6,622 nt of DNA, taken from Deltaproteobacteria bacterium. GTDB taxonomy: Bacteria > Myxococcota > Myxococcia > Myxococcales > 40CM-4-68-19. Under the pieces are notes generated by a model. It did no database searches. It saw nothing but the letters and a program-made list of their open reading frames with translations, and had not been told where the DNA came from. Each line of letters opens with the position of its first letter. The first letter of the stretch is position 1. The translations under genes and the position numbers were made by a program. Positions 1 to 6,622 of the stretch are shown here, piece by piece. The stretch covers positions 1-6,622 of the forward strand of contig VBLM01000749.1 of NCBI GenBank assembly GCA_005879095.1, read 5' to 3'.

Positions 1-185
1 CCGAGCAGCAGATTGAAAGCGCAGGCGAAGAGGGCAAAGCAGAGCGCCTTCATCAGGAAGATCGGATAGATGACCGCCGGCGCGGCGAGGATCAGCGCGA
101 CCAGGATCGCGGCCGGCACCCGCTGCGACTTGGGGCGCGACTCGACCCGCTTGATCTCTTCCGCTGCGACGGTGGGCGCGCTCAC
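1..185 (-). CDS. livM: LivM-type branched-chain amino acid ABC permease, N-terminal part (cut by window edge)
   Basis: This is the start of the second membrane subunit of the Liv-type importer; about 61 codons are visible before the left edge. It is read from a GTG at 185-183 whose bases overlap the livH stop codon (GTGA, 4 bp overlap). A GGGAAG-like Shine-Dalgarno at 191-196 lies 5 nt upstream. The translation opens with a charged cytoplasmic stretch of about 22 residues (MSAPTVAAEEIKRVE...). A hydrophobic segment follows, then the family-typical YPIFLMKALCFALFACAFN near residues 40-58. LivM proteins usually begin this way and are 300 or more residues long, so most of the gene lies outside. 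In the complex LivM pairs with LivH to form the inner-membrane channel. The GTGA overlap suggests translational coupling with livH. The family call is secure from this motif and the operon position; the substrate is not determined. Confidence 0.87.
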   Translation of the reverse strand, partial: MSAPTVAAEEIKRVESRPKSQRVPAAILVALILAAPAVIYPIFLMKALCFALFACAFNLLL

Positions 186-1063
186 GCCTGCTTCCCGAAG
201 AGCCCCGCGGGCCGCACCAGGAGGACGAGCGCCATCACCACGAAGATGACCGTGTTCGACGCCTCGGGATAGAAGACCTTGGTCAGCCCCTCGAGGATAC
301 CGAGCGAGAAACCGGTGACGATCGAGCCGAGGATCGATCCCATCCCGCCGACCACCACCACCGCGAACACGACGATGATCAGGTTCTCACCCATCTGCGG
401 GCTGACCCGGTAGATCGGCGCCGCAAGGACGCCCGCGAAGGCCGCGAGCGCGACTCCGAGCGCGTAGGTGATGGTGATCATCCGCGGCACGTTGATGCCG
501 AAGGCGGAGACCAGCGCGGCGTTTTCCGTCGCTGCGCGCAGCCACGATCCGAGCCGCGTGCGCTCGATCACCGCCCAGGTGCCGAAGCAGATGACGAGCG
601 AAACGCCGATCACCCAGATTCGATAATTGGGCAGGAACATGAACCCCAGCGCTCGCCCGCCCGTGAGGCGCTCCGGCATTTCGTACGGCATGCCGCTCGA
701 GCCGAACCAGTTGCTGAACAGCCCTTGCAGGATCAGCGCGAGTCCAAACGTCAGGAGCAGCCCGTACAACGGATCGAGTCCGGCGAGGCGGCGCAGAAAG
801 AGCCGTTCGGCGATGGCCCCGAAGATGCCGACGGCGAGGGGCGCCAGGACCAGCGCGCCCCAGTAGCCGACTCCGGCCTTCTCGGAGAGGAACCATGCCA
901 CGAACGCGCCCAGCATGTAGAGCGCGCCGTGGGCGAAGTTCACCACGTTGAGGAGGCCGAAGATGATCGCCAGGCCCAGCGAGAGGAGCGCGTAGAACGA
1001 GCCGTTGATCAGCCCGATCAGGAGCTGCCCGAAGAGGGCCTGGACTGGGACGGCAAAAAGCAT
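182..1063 (-). CDS. livH: LivH-type branched-chain amino acid ABC transporter permease
   Basis: Inner-membrane permease of 293 residues, the usual length for LivH, which with LivM forms the translocation pore. The protein is hydrophobic throughout with about eight likely membrane segments. Family landmarks are NFAHG at 42-46 in the first hairpin, the cytoplasmic coupling stretch TRLGSWLRAATEN at 169-181 (contact region for the ATPases), GGMGSILG at 239-246, and the closing RPAGLFG near 284-290. The ATG at 1063 directly follows the TAG of the binding-protein gene with no intervening base. No good Shine-Dalgarno is visible before it, so translation probably depends on ribosomes finishing the upstream gene. 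Its own TGA overlaps the livM GTG. Starting at this ATG keeps the full first membrane helix. The family is certain; the actual cargo (branched-chain amino acids, amides or aromatic acids) is open. Confidence 0.95.
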   Translation of the reverse strand: MLFAVPVQALFGQLLIGLINGSFYALLSLGLAIIFGLLNVVNFAHGALYMLGAFVAWFLSEKAGVGYWGALVLAPLAVGIFGAIAERLFLRRLAGLDPLYGLLLTFGLALILQGLFSNWFGSSGMPYEMPERLTGGRALGFMFLPNYRIWVIGVSLVICFGTWAVIERTRLGSWLRAATENAALVSAFGINVPRMITITYALGVALAAFAGVLAAPIYRVSPQMGENLIIVVFAVVVVGGMGSILGSIVTGFSLGILEGLTKVFYPEASNTVIFVVMALVLLVRPAGLFGKQA

Positions 1064-2290
1064 CTATTTCGCCGGAGCAGGAGCCGCGCCCGTCACCAGC
1101 GGGCACTCACCTTTGTCGAGCGGCCGGAAGGCCTGGTCGGCGGGGAATTCCTTGATCAGCTTGTAGAGGTCCCACGCGCCCTTCGACTCGGACGGCGCCT
1201 TCACCTCGTAGAGATACATCGGGTGCATCTTGCGGCCGTCGGGACGGATGGTGCCCTTGCCGAAGAGCGGGTCGTCGGTAGAGAGCTTCTTCATCTGGTC
1301 CACCACCGCCTTGCCGTCGGCATCGCTCTTCAGCGCCCTGAGGGCCTTGAGGTAATGCAGCACCGCCGCGTAGACCCCGGCCTGCACCATGCTGGGCTCC
1401 TGGCCGGCCATCCGCTCCGACCACTTCTTCGACCACGCGCGCGTCTTCGCATCGCGGTCCCAGTAGAAGCTCTCGCTGAGCAAGAGGCCCTGCGCCGTCT
1501 CCAGCCCGAGCGCGTGGACGTCGGTGACGAAGACGAGAAGTCCGGCCAGCTTCTGCCCGCCCTTGACGATGCCGAATTCGTGCGCGGCCTTGATCGAGTT
1601 GATGGTGTCGCCGCCGGCGTTGGCGAGTCCGATCACCTGCGCCTTCGAGGACTGCGCCTGGAGCAGGAACGAGGAGAAGTCGGTGGTGTTGAGCGGGTGC
1701 TTGACGCCGCCGACGATGGTGCCGCCGGCCTCCTTGACCACCGCGGTGGTGTCGCGCTCGAGCGCGGCCCCGAAAGCATAGTCGGCGGTCAGGAAGAACC
1801 AGGTCTTGCCACCCGCGTCCACCTCGGCCTTGCCGGTGGTGTGGGCGAGCGCATAGGTGTCGTAGGTCCAGTGCACGGTGTTGGGCGAGCACTTGGGGCC
1901 GGTCAGGTCGCTGGCCGCCGGGCCGGAGGCGAGGAAGACCTTGTTCTTCTCCTTGGTGATCTGCGCGATCGCCAGCGCCACCGAGGAGGTGGGCACGTCG
2001 ACGATCACGTCCACGCCGTCGACGTCGTACCACTGCCGCGCGATGGCGGAGCCGACGTCGGGCTTGTTCTGGTGATCGGCGGAGATGATCTCGATCGGCG
2101 TATCGCCGATCTTGTTGCCGAACTCCTCTGCTGCCATCTTCGCCGCCATCACCGACCCGGGGCCGGCCAGGTCCTTGTAGAGACCGGACTGATCGTTGAG
2201 CACGCCGATCTTGATCGACTTGCCGGTGAAGTCCGCTCGCGCGGCCGTTGCCGATGCAACGATTGCCAAGGCCAGGATTGCGTGACGCAT
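1064..2290 (-). CDS. Liv-type periplasmic substrate-binding protein (type I fold, Peripla_BP_6)
   Basis: Secreted binding protein of 408 residues that captures the ligand in the periplasm and delivers it to LivHM. The first 19 residues form a Sec signal peptide (Arg at 2, an alanine/isoleucine-rich core, ARA before the cut), giving a mature protein starting DFTGK. There is no lipobox cysteine, so it should be soluble. The opening strand IKIGVLNDQSGLYKDLAG is typical of COG0683 (LivK-like) proteins. The C-terminal part includes a DDPLFGKGTIRPDGRKMHP stretch and ends in a short Ala/Pro tail. An AAGGAG Shine-Dalgarno lies 7 nt before the ATG. It sits between livF and livH, an order unlike the classic E. 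coli livK-HMGF. The family is broad: members bind Leu/Ile/Val, amides, urea or aromatic acids. The sequence style resembles proteobacterial members of uncharacterised or aromatic ligand, but the ligand cannot be read by eye, so I give no symbol. Confidence 0.93.
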   Translation of the reverse strand: MRHAILALAIVASATAARADFTGKSIKIGVLNDQSGLYKDLAGPGSVMAAKMAAEEFGNKIGDTPIEIISADHQNKPDVGSAIARQWYDVDGVDVIVDVPTSSVALAIAQITKEKNKVFLASGPAASDLTGPKCSPNTVHWTYDTYALAHTTGKAEVDAGGKTWFFLTADYAFGAALERDTTAVVKEAGGTIVGGVKHPLNTTDFSSFLLQAQSSKAQVIGLANAGGDTINSIKAAHEFGIVKGGQKLAGLLVFVTDVHALGLETAQGLLLSESFYWDRDAKTRAWSKKWSERMAGQEPSMVQAGVYAAVLHYLKALRALKSDADGKAVVDQMKKLSTDDPLFGKGTIRPDGRKMHPMYLYEVKAPSESKGAWDLYKLIKEFPADQAFRPLDKGECPLVTGAAPAPAK

Positions 2291-2297
2291 CGTGATG

Positions 2298-2303
2298 CTC
2301 CTT
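2298..2303 (-). promoter_or_regulatory. Shine-Dalgarno of the Liv-type binding protein gene
   Basis: AAGGAG on the minus strand, 7 nt before the ATG at 2290. It is the clearest ribosome binding site of this operon. The neighbouring livH has none, which fits higher independent translation of the binding protein than of the permease. The 20 bp between livF and this gene holds nothing else. Confidence 0.8.
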
Positions 2304-2310
2304 GTGAAAG

Positions 2311-3007
<697 letters not shown>

Positions 3008-3015
<8 letters not shown>

Positions 3016-3769
3016 GCTCGGTCCCCAGGTACGCCGCCACCACTGCCGGATTCTTGGAGACGCTCTGGTAATCGCCTTCGGCGAGCACTTCGCCGCGCGC
3101 CAGCACGGTGATGGTGTGCGAGATGCTGGCGACGATGCCGAGGTTGTGCTCGACCATCAGCACCGTGCGGTCCTTCGCCACCCGCTGGATCAAGGCCGCG
3201 ATCCGATCGACGTCCTCGTGCCCCATCCCCGCGGTCGGCTCGTCGAGCAGCATCAGCTCCGGCTCCAGCGCGAGGGTGGTGGCGATCTCCAGCGCGCGCT
3301 TGCGTCCGTAGGAAAGCTCGGCGGCGTGCGTCTGCTCGAGATCTTGAAGACCGACGGCAGCGATCAGCTCGCGGGCGCGCGCGTCGAAGGCGTGCAGCAC
3401 GCGGTCGGTCCGCCAGAAATCGAAAGACGCGCCGCGCCGCCGCTGCAGAGCGATGCGGACGTTCTCCAGGACCGTCAGGTGCGGGAAGACCGCCGAGATC
3501 TGGAACGATCGCACGAGGCCCTTGCGGGCGACGTCGGCGGGCGAGTCGTGCGTGATCTCGTGGCCCTTGTAGACGATGGTCCCCGCCGTCGCCGGGAGAA
3601 AGCGCGTCAGCAGGTTGAAGCAGGTGGTCTTGCCCGCGCCGTTGGGCCCGATCAGCGCGTGGATGGTGCCGCGCTTCACCCGAAGGTCGACGCGCTTGAC
3701 CGCGACGAAGCCGCGGAACTCCTTGCTCAATCCGCGTGTCTCGAGGATCACCTCGGGGGACTCGGGCAC
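3008..3769 (-). CDS. livG: LivG-type branched-chain amino acid ABC transporter ATPase
   Basis: The second ATPase of the importer, 253 residues, expected to pair with LivF under the LivHM membrane channel. Motifs are Walker A GPNGAGKTT at 41-49, Q-loop SFQI with Gln90, signature LSYGRKRALEIA at 152-163, Walker B MLLDE at 173-177 and switch VEHN with His208. The LSYG form of the signature, in place of LSGG, is normal for LivG. The C-terminal LARGEVLAEGDYQSVSKNP and AAYLG elements are also standard. The start is GTG at 3769 (MPESPEVILETRG); there is no nearby ATG and only a weak Shine-Dalgarno. A second GTG encodes Val7 and is an alternative start. This is the first gene of the leftward operon, so the promoter should lie in 3770-3882 or in the start of the divergent gene. 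Its end overlaps livF by 8 bp. Confidence 0.95.
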
Positions 3770-3882
3770 GCGGCTACTTAGTCGAAAGGCCGCCCGCTGT
3801 GCAAGTAGACGGGCGCCGCTCTGCTGCGTTCTCTCCCTTCGATCGTCAGCTTTTCAGGCAACCGATCACAGGGGAGAACGAC
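3770..3882. promoter_or_regulatory. Divergent intergenic region between livG and the DUF4142 gene
   Basis: These 113 bp separate the leftward Liv operon from the rightward DUF4142 gene and should hold promoters for both. I cannot assign a reliable -10/-35 pair on either strand. The best minus-strand candidate (TTGCAC at 3804-3799, 17 bp spacer, CTAAGT at 3781-3776) has a poor -10 and would leave almost no leader. No long inverted repeat that would mark an operator is obvious; CGATCG at 3840-3845 is too short to interpret. The plus-strand end holds the Shine-Dalgarno of the DUF4142 gene. Confidence 0.5.
3870..3876 (+). promoter_or_regulatory. Shine-Dalgarno deciding the DUF4142 start
   Basis: AGGGGAG lies 6 nt before the ATG at 3883. 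This site and the hydrophobic leader right after the ATG favour 3883 over in-frame upstream starts, which would overlap livG and place the secretion signal internally. Confidence 0.8.
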
Positions 3883-4578
3883 ATGTCATTTCTTTTTGCA
3901 GTCCTGGTCGCGCTGGCACAGGCTCAGCCGGACAATCCGCACGACGTGAACAACAAGGACCATCCCGCGCCTCCGACCTCGCAGAGCACGGCGAACGCCC
4001 AGGCGAGAGATCGCGACTACATCAACCCGAATCCGACGACGAATCCGGACCTCAAGGGCTCAGGCGACCTCGATGCCAAACGCGTCGAAAAGGCCGAGAA
4101 GGACAGCCCGCACTCGGTGATGAACAAGGACAAGGCGACGCCGTCGGACATCTTCGAGAAGCTGCACGCGGCGAACCTCGAGGAGATCGACGCCGGCAAA
4201 CTGGCGCAGGCGAGCGGCGGCGAGCGCGCGGCCGCCTACGGCAAGATGCTGGCAGACGATCACACGGCCGCCGACAAGAAGATCCACGACCTGGCGATGA
4301 AGCGCAGCATCAAGCTCGACGACGCGATGGGGATGAAGAAGGCCCACGAGCTGCACGAGAAGCTGGCCGGCCTGCGCGGCGCGGAGTTCGACAAGGCGTT
4401 CGCGGGCGCGATGATCGACGGCCACAAGAAAGTGATCGCGATGGCCGAGTCGTGGCGCGCCTCGTGCACCGACAAGGACATCTGCGCGATGCTCGACGAC
4501 ACCCTGCCGGTGCTGCGGCACCACGAGAAGGCCGCGGAAGAGCTGAAGATGCCCGCGGCGCAGGGCCGCAGGCCGTAA
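3883..4578 (+). CDS. DUF4142-family secreted protein with repeat-bearing N-terminal linker
   Basis: Protein of 231 residues, probably exported. Residues 1-14 (MSFLFAVLVALAQA) are hydrophobic and end in AQA, a plausible signal peptidase site, but the n-region has no Lys or Arg, which is unusual. Residues 16-88 form a polar Asn/Pro/Asp/Lys-rich linker with a duplicated motif (D17-D26 and D74-D83). Residues about 89-222 match the DUF4142 pattern: helical, with ADDHTAADKKIHDLA (His127), a FDKAFAGAMIDGHKKVI stretch (His181) and LPVLRHHEKAAEEL (His213, His214). DUF4142 proteins are poorly characterised, often envelope-associated, and thought to be helical bundles resembling ferritin-like folds. Cys195 and Cys201 could form a disulfide in the periplasm. 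The gene stands alone, with divergent livG upstream and a strong terminator downstream, so it is probably monocistronic. Function is unknown; a stress or envelope role is only a guess by family association. Confidence 0.88.
   Translation: MSFLFAVLVALAQAQPDNPHDVNNKDHPAPPTSQSTANAQARDRDYINPNPTTNPDLKGSGDLDAKRVEKAEKDSPHSVMNKDKATPSDIFEKLHAANLEEIDAGKLAQASGGERAAAYGKMLADDHTAADKKIHDLAMKRSIKLDDAMGMKKAHELHEKLAGLRGAEFDKAFAGAMIDGHKKVIAMAESWRASCTDKDICAMLDDTLPVLRHHEKAAEELKMPAAQGRRP
3931..3960 (+). repeat. First copy of a ten-residue motif in the DUF4142 protein linker
   Basis: Codes for DNPHDVNNKD (residues 17-26), directly after the predicted signal peptide. It matches the second copy at 4102-4131 in 7 of 10 residues (D-x-P-H-x-V-x-N-K-D) and in 23 of 30 bases, which suggests an old internal duplication or a selected motif. 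Its role is unknown. Confidence 0.6.
4102..4131 (+). repeat. Second copy of the ten-residue motif, just before the DUF4142 domain
   Basis: Codes for DSPHSVMNKD (residues 74-83), shortly before the helical domain. In both copies a proline follows a few residues after the final Asp (28 and 30-31 in the first copy, 87 in the second), so the shared pattern may be slightly longer than ten residues. Confidence 0.6.
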
Positions 4579-4597
4579 TTTTCAAATTATCGAAAAT
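4578..4597. repeat. Small AT-rich inverted repeat after the DUF4142 stop codon
   Basis: ATTTTC at 4578-4583 and GAAAAT at 4592-4597 are perfect inverted 6-mers around an 8 nt AT-rich centre. They begin at the last base of the stop codon and lie immediately before the terminator. The AT-richness stands out against the GC-rich surroundings. It could be part of the 3' end structure of the mRNA or a protein site, or it may be chance; the arms are short. Confidence 0.35.
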
Positions 4598-4605
4598 GCA
4601 AAGTG

Positions 4606-4640
4606 CACCCCCGGCCCGCCGCCGGGGGTGTTGCTTTTTG
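4606..4640 (+). terminator. Strong rho-independent terminator after the DUF4142 gene
   Basis: A perfect 10 bp stem, CACCCCCGGC at 4606-4615 and GCCGGGGGTG at 4621-4630, encloses the 5 nt loop CCGCC and is followed by a T-rich tail (TTGCTTTTTG). It lies 27 bp past the DUF4142 stop codon and separates that gene from the second importer operon, which must therefore have its own promoter in the short stretch to 4685 or depend on readthrough. No matching T-run is seen on the minus strand, so it looks one-directional. Confidence 0.9.
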
Positions 4641-4672
4641 TGACGCACGGTGCTTTCGTCCGCGCCGTCCGA

Positions 4673-4678
4673 AAGGAG
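4673..4678 (+). promoter_or_regulatory. Shine-Dalgarno deciding the start of the Tat-exported binding protein
   Basis: AAGGAG lies 7 nt before the ATG at 4686. It supports this start over the in-frame GTG at 4650, which would put 12 extra residues ahead of the twin-arginine motif and begin only 20 bp past the terminator stem. Confidence 0.85.
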
Positions 4679-4685
4679 CGGCGCG

Positions 4686-5996
4686 ATGACCATCTCCCGG
4701 CGGAAACTGATCAAGGCGGCAGGTGTTGGCGCGGCAGCACTGGCGATTCCCACGAAAGCGCGTGCAGCGAAGAAGACGCTGCGCATCCTGCAGTGGAACC
4801 ACTTCGTGCCCGGCTACGACAAGTGGTTCAACAACGAGTACATCAAGGAATGGGGACAGGCGAACGACACCGACGTCACTGTCGACAACGTCGGCATCCC
4901 GGCCTTGAACCCGACCGCCGCCGCCGAGGTCTCGGCCAAGCAGGGGCACGATCTGTACATGTTCCTTGCCCCGCGCCCGGACTACGAGGACGACGTCATC
5001 GATCACCGCGAGCTCTACGAGGAGTGCGAGAAGAAGTACGGCAAGCCGGTCGACCTCGCCATCAAGAGCACCTTCAATCCCAAGACGAAGAAGTACTTCG
5101 CTTTCTCCGACAGCTACGTCCCCGACCCGGTCAACTACCGCGGCGATCTCTTCAAGGAAGTCGGCGGCAGCGTCGACACCTGGGAGGACGTGCGCAAGTA
5201 CGGAAAGATGATCAAGGACAAGACCGGCATCCCGGTGGGCATCGGCCAGGCCGCCGAGCTCGACACCGCGATGGCGATGCGCGCCGTCCTCTATTCGTGG
5301 GGCGGCAGCGAGCAGGACACGCACGGCAACATCGTGCTTCAGTCGAAGAACACGGTCGAGGCGGTCAAGTTCGTCAAGGCGCTCTACACCGAGACGATGT
5401 CGCCGGAAGTGCTCTCCTGGGATCCGTCGTCGAACAACCGCGCGATGCTGGCCGGCAAGGCCTCGGTGGTGCTCAACGCCATCTCCATCACCCGCGAGGG
5501 TGAGAACAAGCAGATGCCGATCGTCGATAACATTTACCTCGCCAAGGCGATGAAGGGCCCGGTGCGGCGGATGGGCACCGAGCACGTGATGAGCTGCTAC
5601 GTGATCTGGAAGTTCGCCGCCAACATCGAGGGGGCGAAGAAGTTCCTCGTCGACTACATCGGAAACTTCCGCCGCGCGTTCGACGCCAGCGAGTACTACA
5701 ACTTCCCCTGCTGGCCGAAGCAGGTGCCGGACCTCAAGGAAGCGCTGGCCAAGGACGTCAAGGGCAAGCCGGCCGGCAAGTACAACGTGATCGGCGACGC
5801 CATCGAATGGGCGGCGAACGTCGGCTATCCCGGATACGCCAACGCGGCGATCGGCGAGATCTTCGCCACCTGGGTGATCAACACCATGTTCGCCAAGGCT
5901 TCCACAGGCGCCATGTCGCCCGAGGACGCGGTCAAGGAAGCCGACGAGAAATGCAAGGCGATCGTGAAGAAGTGGAAAGAGCGCAAGTTGTTGTAA
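4686..5996 (+). CDS. Tat-exported family 1 ABC solute-binding protein (SBP_bac_1/COG1653-like)
   Basis: Binding protein of 436 residues for an ABC importer, most likely for a sugar, polyol or related small solute. The N-terminus is a twin-arginine signal: SRRKLIK at 4-10, an Ala/Gly-rich core at 11-22, Lys24 in the c-region, and ARA before a cut near residue 27. Export of the folded protein by the Tat pathway is therefore expected. The mature part opens with KKTLRILQWNHFVPGYDKWF, a first strand typical of family 1 binding proteins (UgpB/MalE-like). A WEDVRKYGKMIKDKTGIPVG stretch and a basic C-terminal helix ending KWKERKLL also fit, as does the length (400-450). No lipobox is present. The ATPase gene starts directly after the TAA, so these genes form one operon. 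The ligand cannot be deduced; polyamine binding is an alternative because PotA-type ATPases look similar. Confidence 0.9.
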   Translation: MTISRRKLIKAAGVGAAALAIPTKARAAKKTLRILQWNHFVPGYDKWFNNEYIKEWGQANDTDVTVDNVGIPALNPTAAAEVSAKQGHDLYMFLAPRPDYEDDVIDHRELYEECEKKYGKPVDLAIKSTFNPKTKKYFAFSDSYVPDPVNYRGDLFKEVGGSVDTWEDVRKYGKMIKDKTGIPVGIGQAAELDTAMAMRAVLYSWGGSEQDTHGNIVLQSKNTVEAVKFVKALYTETMSPEVLSWDPSSNNRAMLAGKASVVLNAISITREGENKQMPIVDNIYLAKAMKGPVRRMGTEHVMSCYVIWKFAANIEGAKKFLVDYIGNFRRAFDASEYYNFPCWPKQVPDLKEALAKDVKGKPAGKYNVIGDAIEWAANVGYPGYANAAIGEIFATWVINTMFAKASTGAMSPEDAVKEADEKCKAIVKKWKERKLL

Positions 5997-6622
5997 ATGG
6001 CGATTGTCGAGACGAAGCAGATTCGCAAGGTCTTCGCCGATCACACCGCAGTCGATGGCGTCGATCTGGCCACCCGCGAGGGCGAGTTTCTCGTTCTCCT
6101 CGGGCCCTCGGGCTGCGGCAAGACCACGCTCTTGCGCATGATCGCGGGCCTCGAAAAACAGACGAGCGGCGATGTCGTCATCGGCGGGCAGGTCGTCAAT
6201 GAGCTGCCGCCGCGGGCACGCAAGATCGCGATGGTGTTCCAGAGCTACGCGCTCTATCCGCACCTCTCGGTGGCGAAGAACATCGCCTTTCCTTTGAAAG
6301 CGCAGGGCGCGCCGCGCGAGAAGATCGAGCCGGCCGTGCAGAAGGCGGCGGGGATGTTCGGCATCGAGCGGCTGCTGCACCGGAAACCGCGGCAGCTTTC
6401 GGGCGGCGAGCGGCAGCGGGTGGCGCTGGCGCGGGCGATGGTGCGCGAGCCGGACGTCTTCCTGCTCGACGAGCCTCTCTCGAACCTGGACGCGAAGCTG
6501 CGCACGGCGGCGCGCGACGAGCTGCAACATTTTCAAAGACGGCTCGGGACGACGACGATCTACGTCACGCACGATCAGGTGGAGGCGATGGGCCTCGGCC
6601 ACCGGATCGCGGTGATGAACAA
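5997..6622 (+). CDS. MalK/UgpC/PotA-type ABC importer ATPase, N-terminal part (cut by window edge)
   Basis: The first 208 codons of an ATPase that would energise the importer served by the preceding binding protein. The ATG follows the TAA of that gene with no gap, and no good Shine-Dalgarno is seen, so coupled translation is likely. The nucleotide-binding domain is nearly complete: Walker A GPSGCGKTT at 36-44, Q-loop VFQSYALYPHLSV with Gln82, signature LSGGERQ at 134-140, Walker B VFLLDE at 154-159, D-loop SNLDAKL and switch VTHD with His192. These features are shared by MalK, UgpC and PotA; family members are about 350 residues with a C-terminal MOP/TOBE-like regulatory domain, which would lie beyond the edge. 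The stretch after the switch reads EAMGLGHRIAVM, with His202 where an Asp (GDRI/ADKI) is usual. The substrate is undetermined; permease genes are expected downstream. Confidence 0.94.
   Translation, partial: MAIVETKQIRKVFADHTAVDGVDLATREGEFLVLLGPSGCGKTTLLRMIAGLEKQTSGDVVIGGQVVNELPPRARKIAMVFQSYALYPHLSVAKNIAFPLKAQGAPREKIEPAVQKAAGMFGIERLLHRKPRQLSGGERQRVALARAMVREPDVFLLDEPLSNLDAKLRTAARDELQHFQRRLGTTTIYVTHDQVEAMGLGHRIAVMN

Noticed and set aside
3299..3316. Degenerate LSYG signature in LivG
   Set aside because: LSYG is the standard variant in LivG ATPases, so it is not evidence of decay.
3776..3804. Minus-strand promoter TTGCAC, 17 bp, CTAAGT for livG
   Set aside because: The -10 matches the consensus poorly and would sit only about 7 nt before the GTG start, so spacing and sequence are both weak.
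3736..3882. Extended N-terminus for the DUF4142 protein
   Set aside because: It would overlap livG, bury the hydrophobic leader, and ignore the good Shine-Dalgarno before 3883.
4587..6602. Very long minus-strand open frame (671 codons) opposite the second importer
   Set aside because: It lies antisense to two genes with clear family motifs, and its translation is Arg/His/Leu-rich with no recognisable domain. Long antisense frames are common in GC-rich coding DNA.

Overview
This is GC-rich bacterial DNA with dense, mostly abutting genes. It holds parts of two ABC-importer gene clusters and, between them, one gene for a small secreted protein. The Sec and Tat signal peptides and periplasmic-type binding proteins point to a Gram-negative organism. 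High GC, the DUF4142 protein and the style of the transporter genes suit a proteobacterium or a myxobacterium-like lineage. This is an impression from protein style only; no rRNA or other phylogenetic marker is present.

Left part (1-3769, minus strand, read right to left): a branched-chain amino acid type (Liv/HAAT family) importer in the order livG, livF, substrate-binding protein, livH, livM. livM runs off the left edge. Genes overlap or abut (8 bp overlap, 20 bp gap, stop directly against start, 4 bp overlap), so one polycistronic mRNA with translational coupling is likely. The binding protein has a Sec signal peptide. Its ligand cannot be read from the sequence: it could be leucine-type amino acids, amides or aromatic acids.

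Middle (3770-4640): a 113 bp divergent intergenic region leads rightward into a DUF4142-family secreted protein of 231 residues. It starts at 3883 behind a good Shine-Dalgarno. Its N-terminal linker carries a duplicated ten-residue motif not explained by the DUF4142 domain. A strong rho-independent terminator (10 bp perfect stem, 5 nt loop, T-rich tail) closes the gene.

Right part (4641-6622, plus strand): the start of a second importer operon. It encodes a Tat-exported family 1 solute-binding protein and, directly after its stop codon, a MalK/UgpC/PotA-type ATPase cut by the right edge. The permease genes are not in the window and probably lie downstream.

There is no tRNA, rRNA, CRISPR array, insertion sequence or phage gene, and no gene-free stretch above about 113 bp. 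The genes belong to known families. I see no convincing sign of an undescribed system; the most unusual item is the linker repeat and basic-residue-free signal peptide of the DUF4142 protein.
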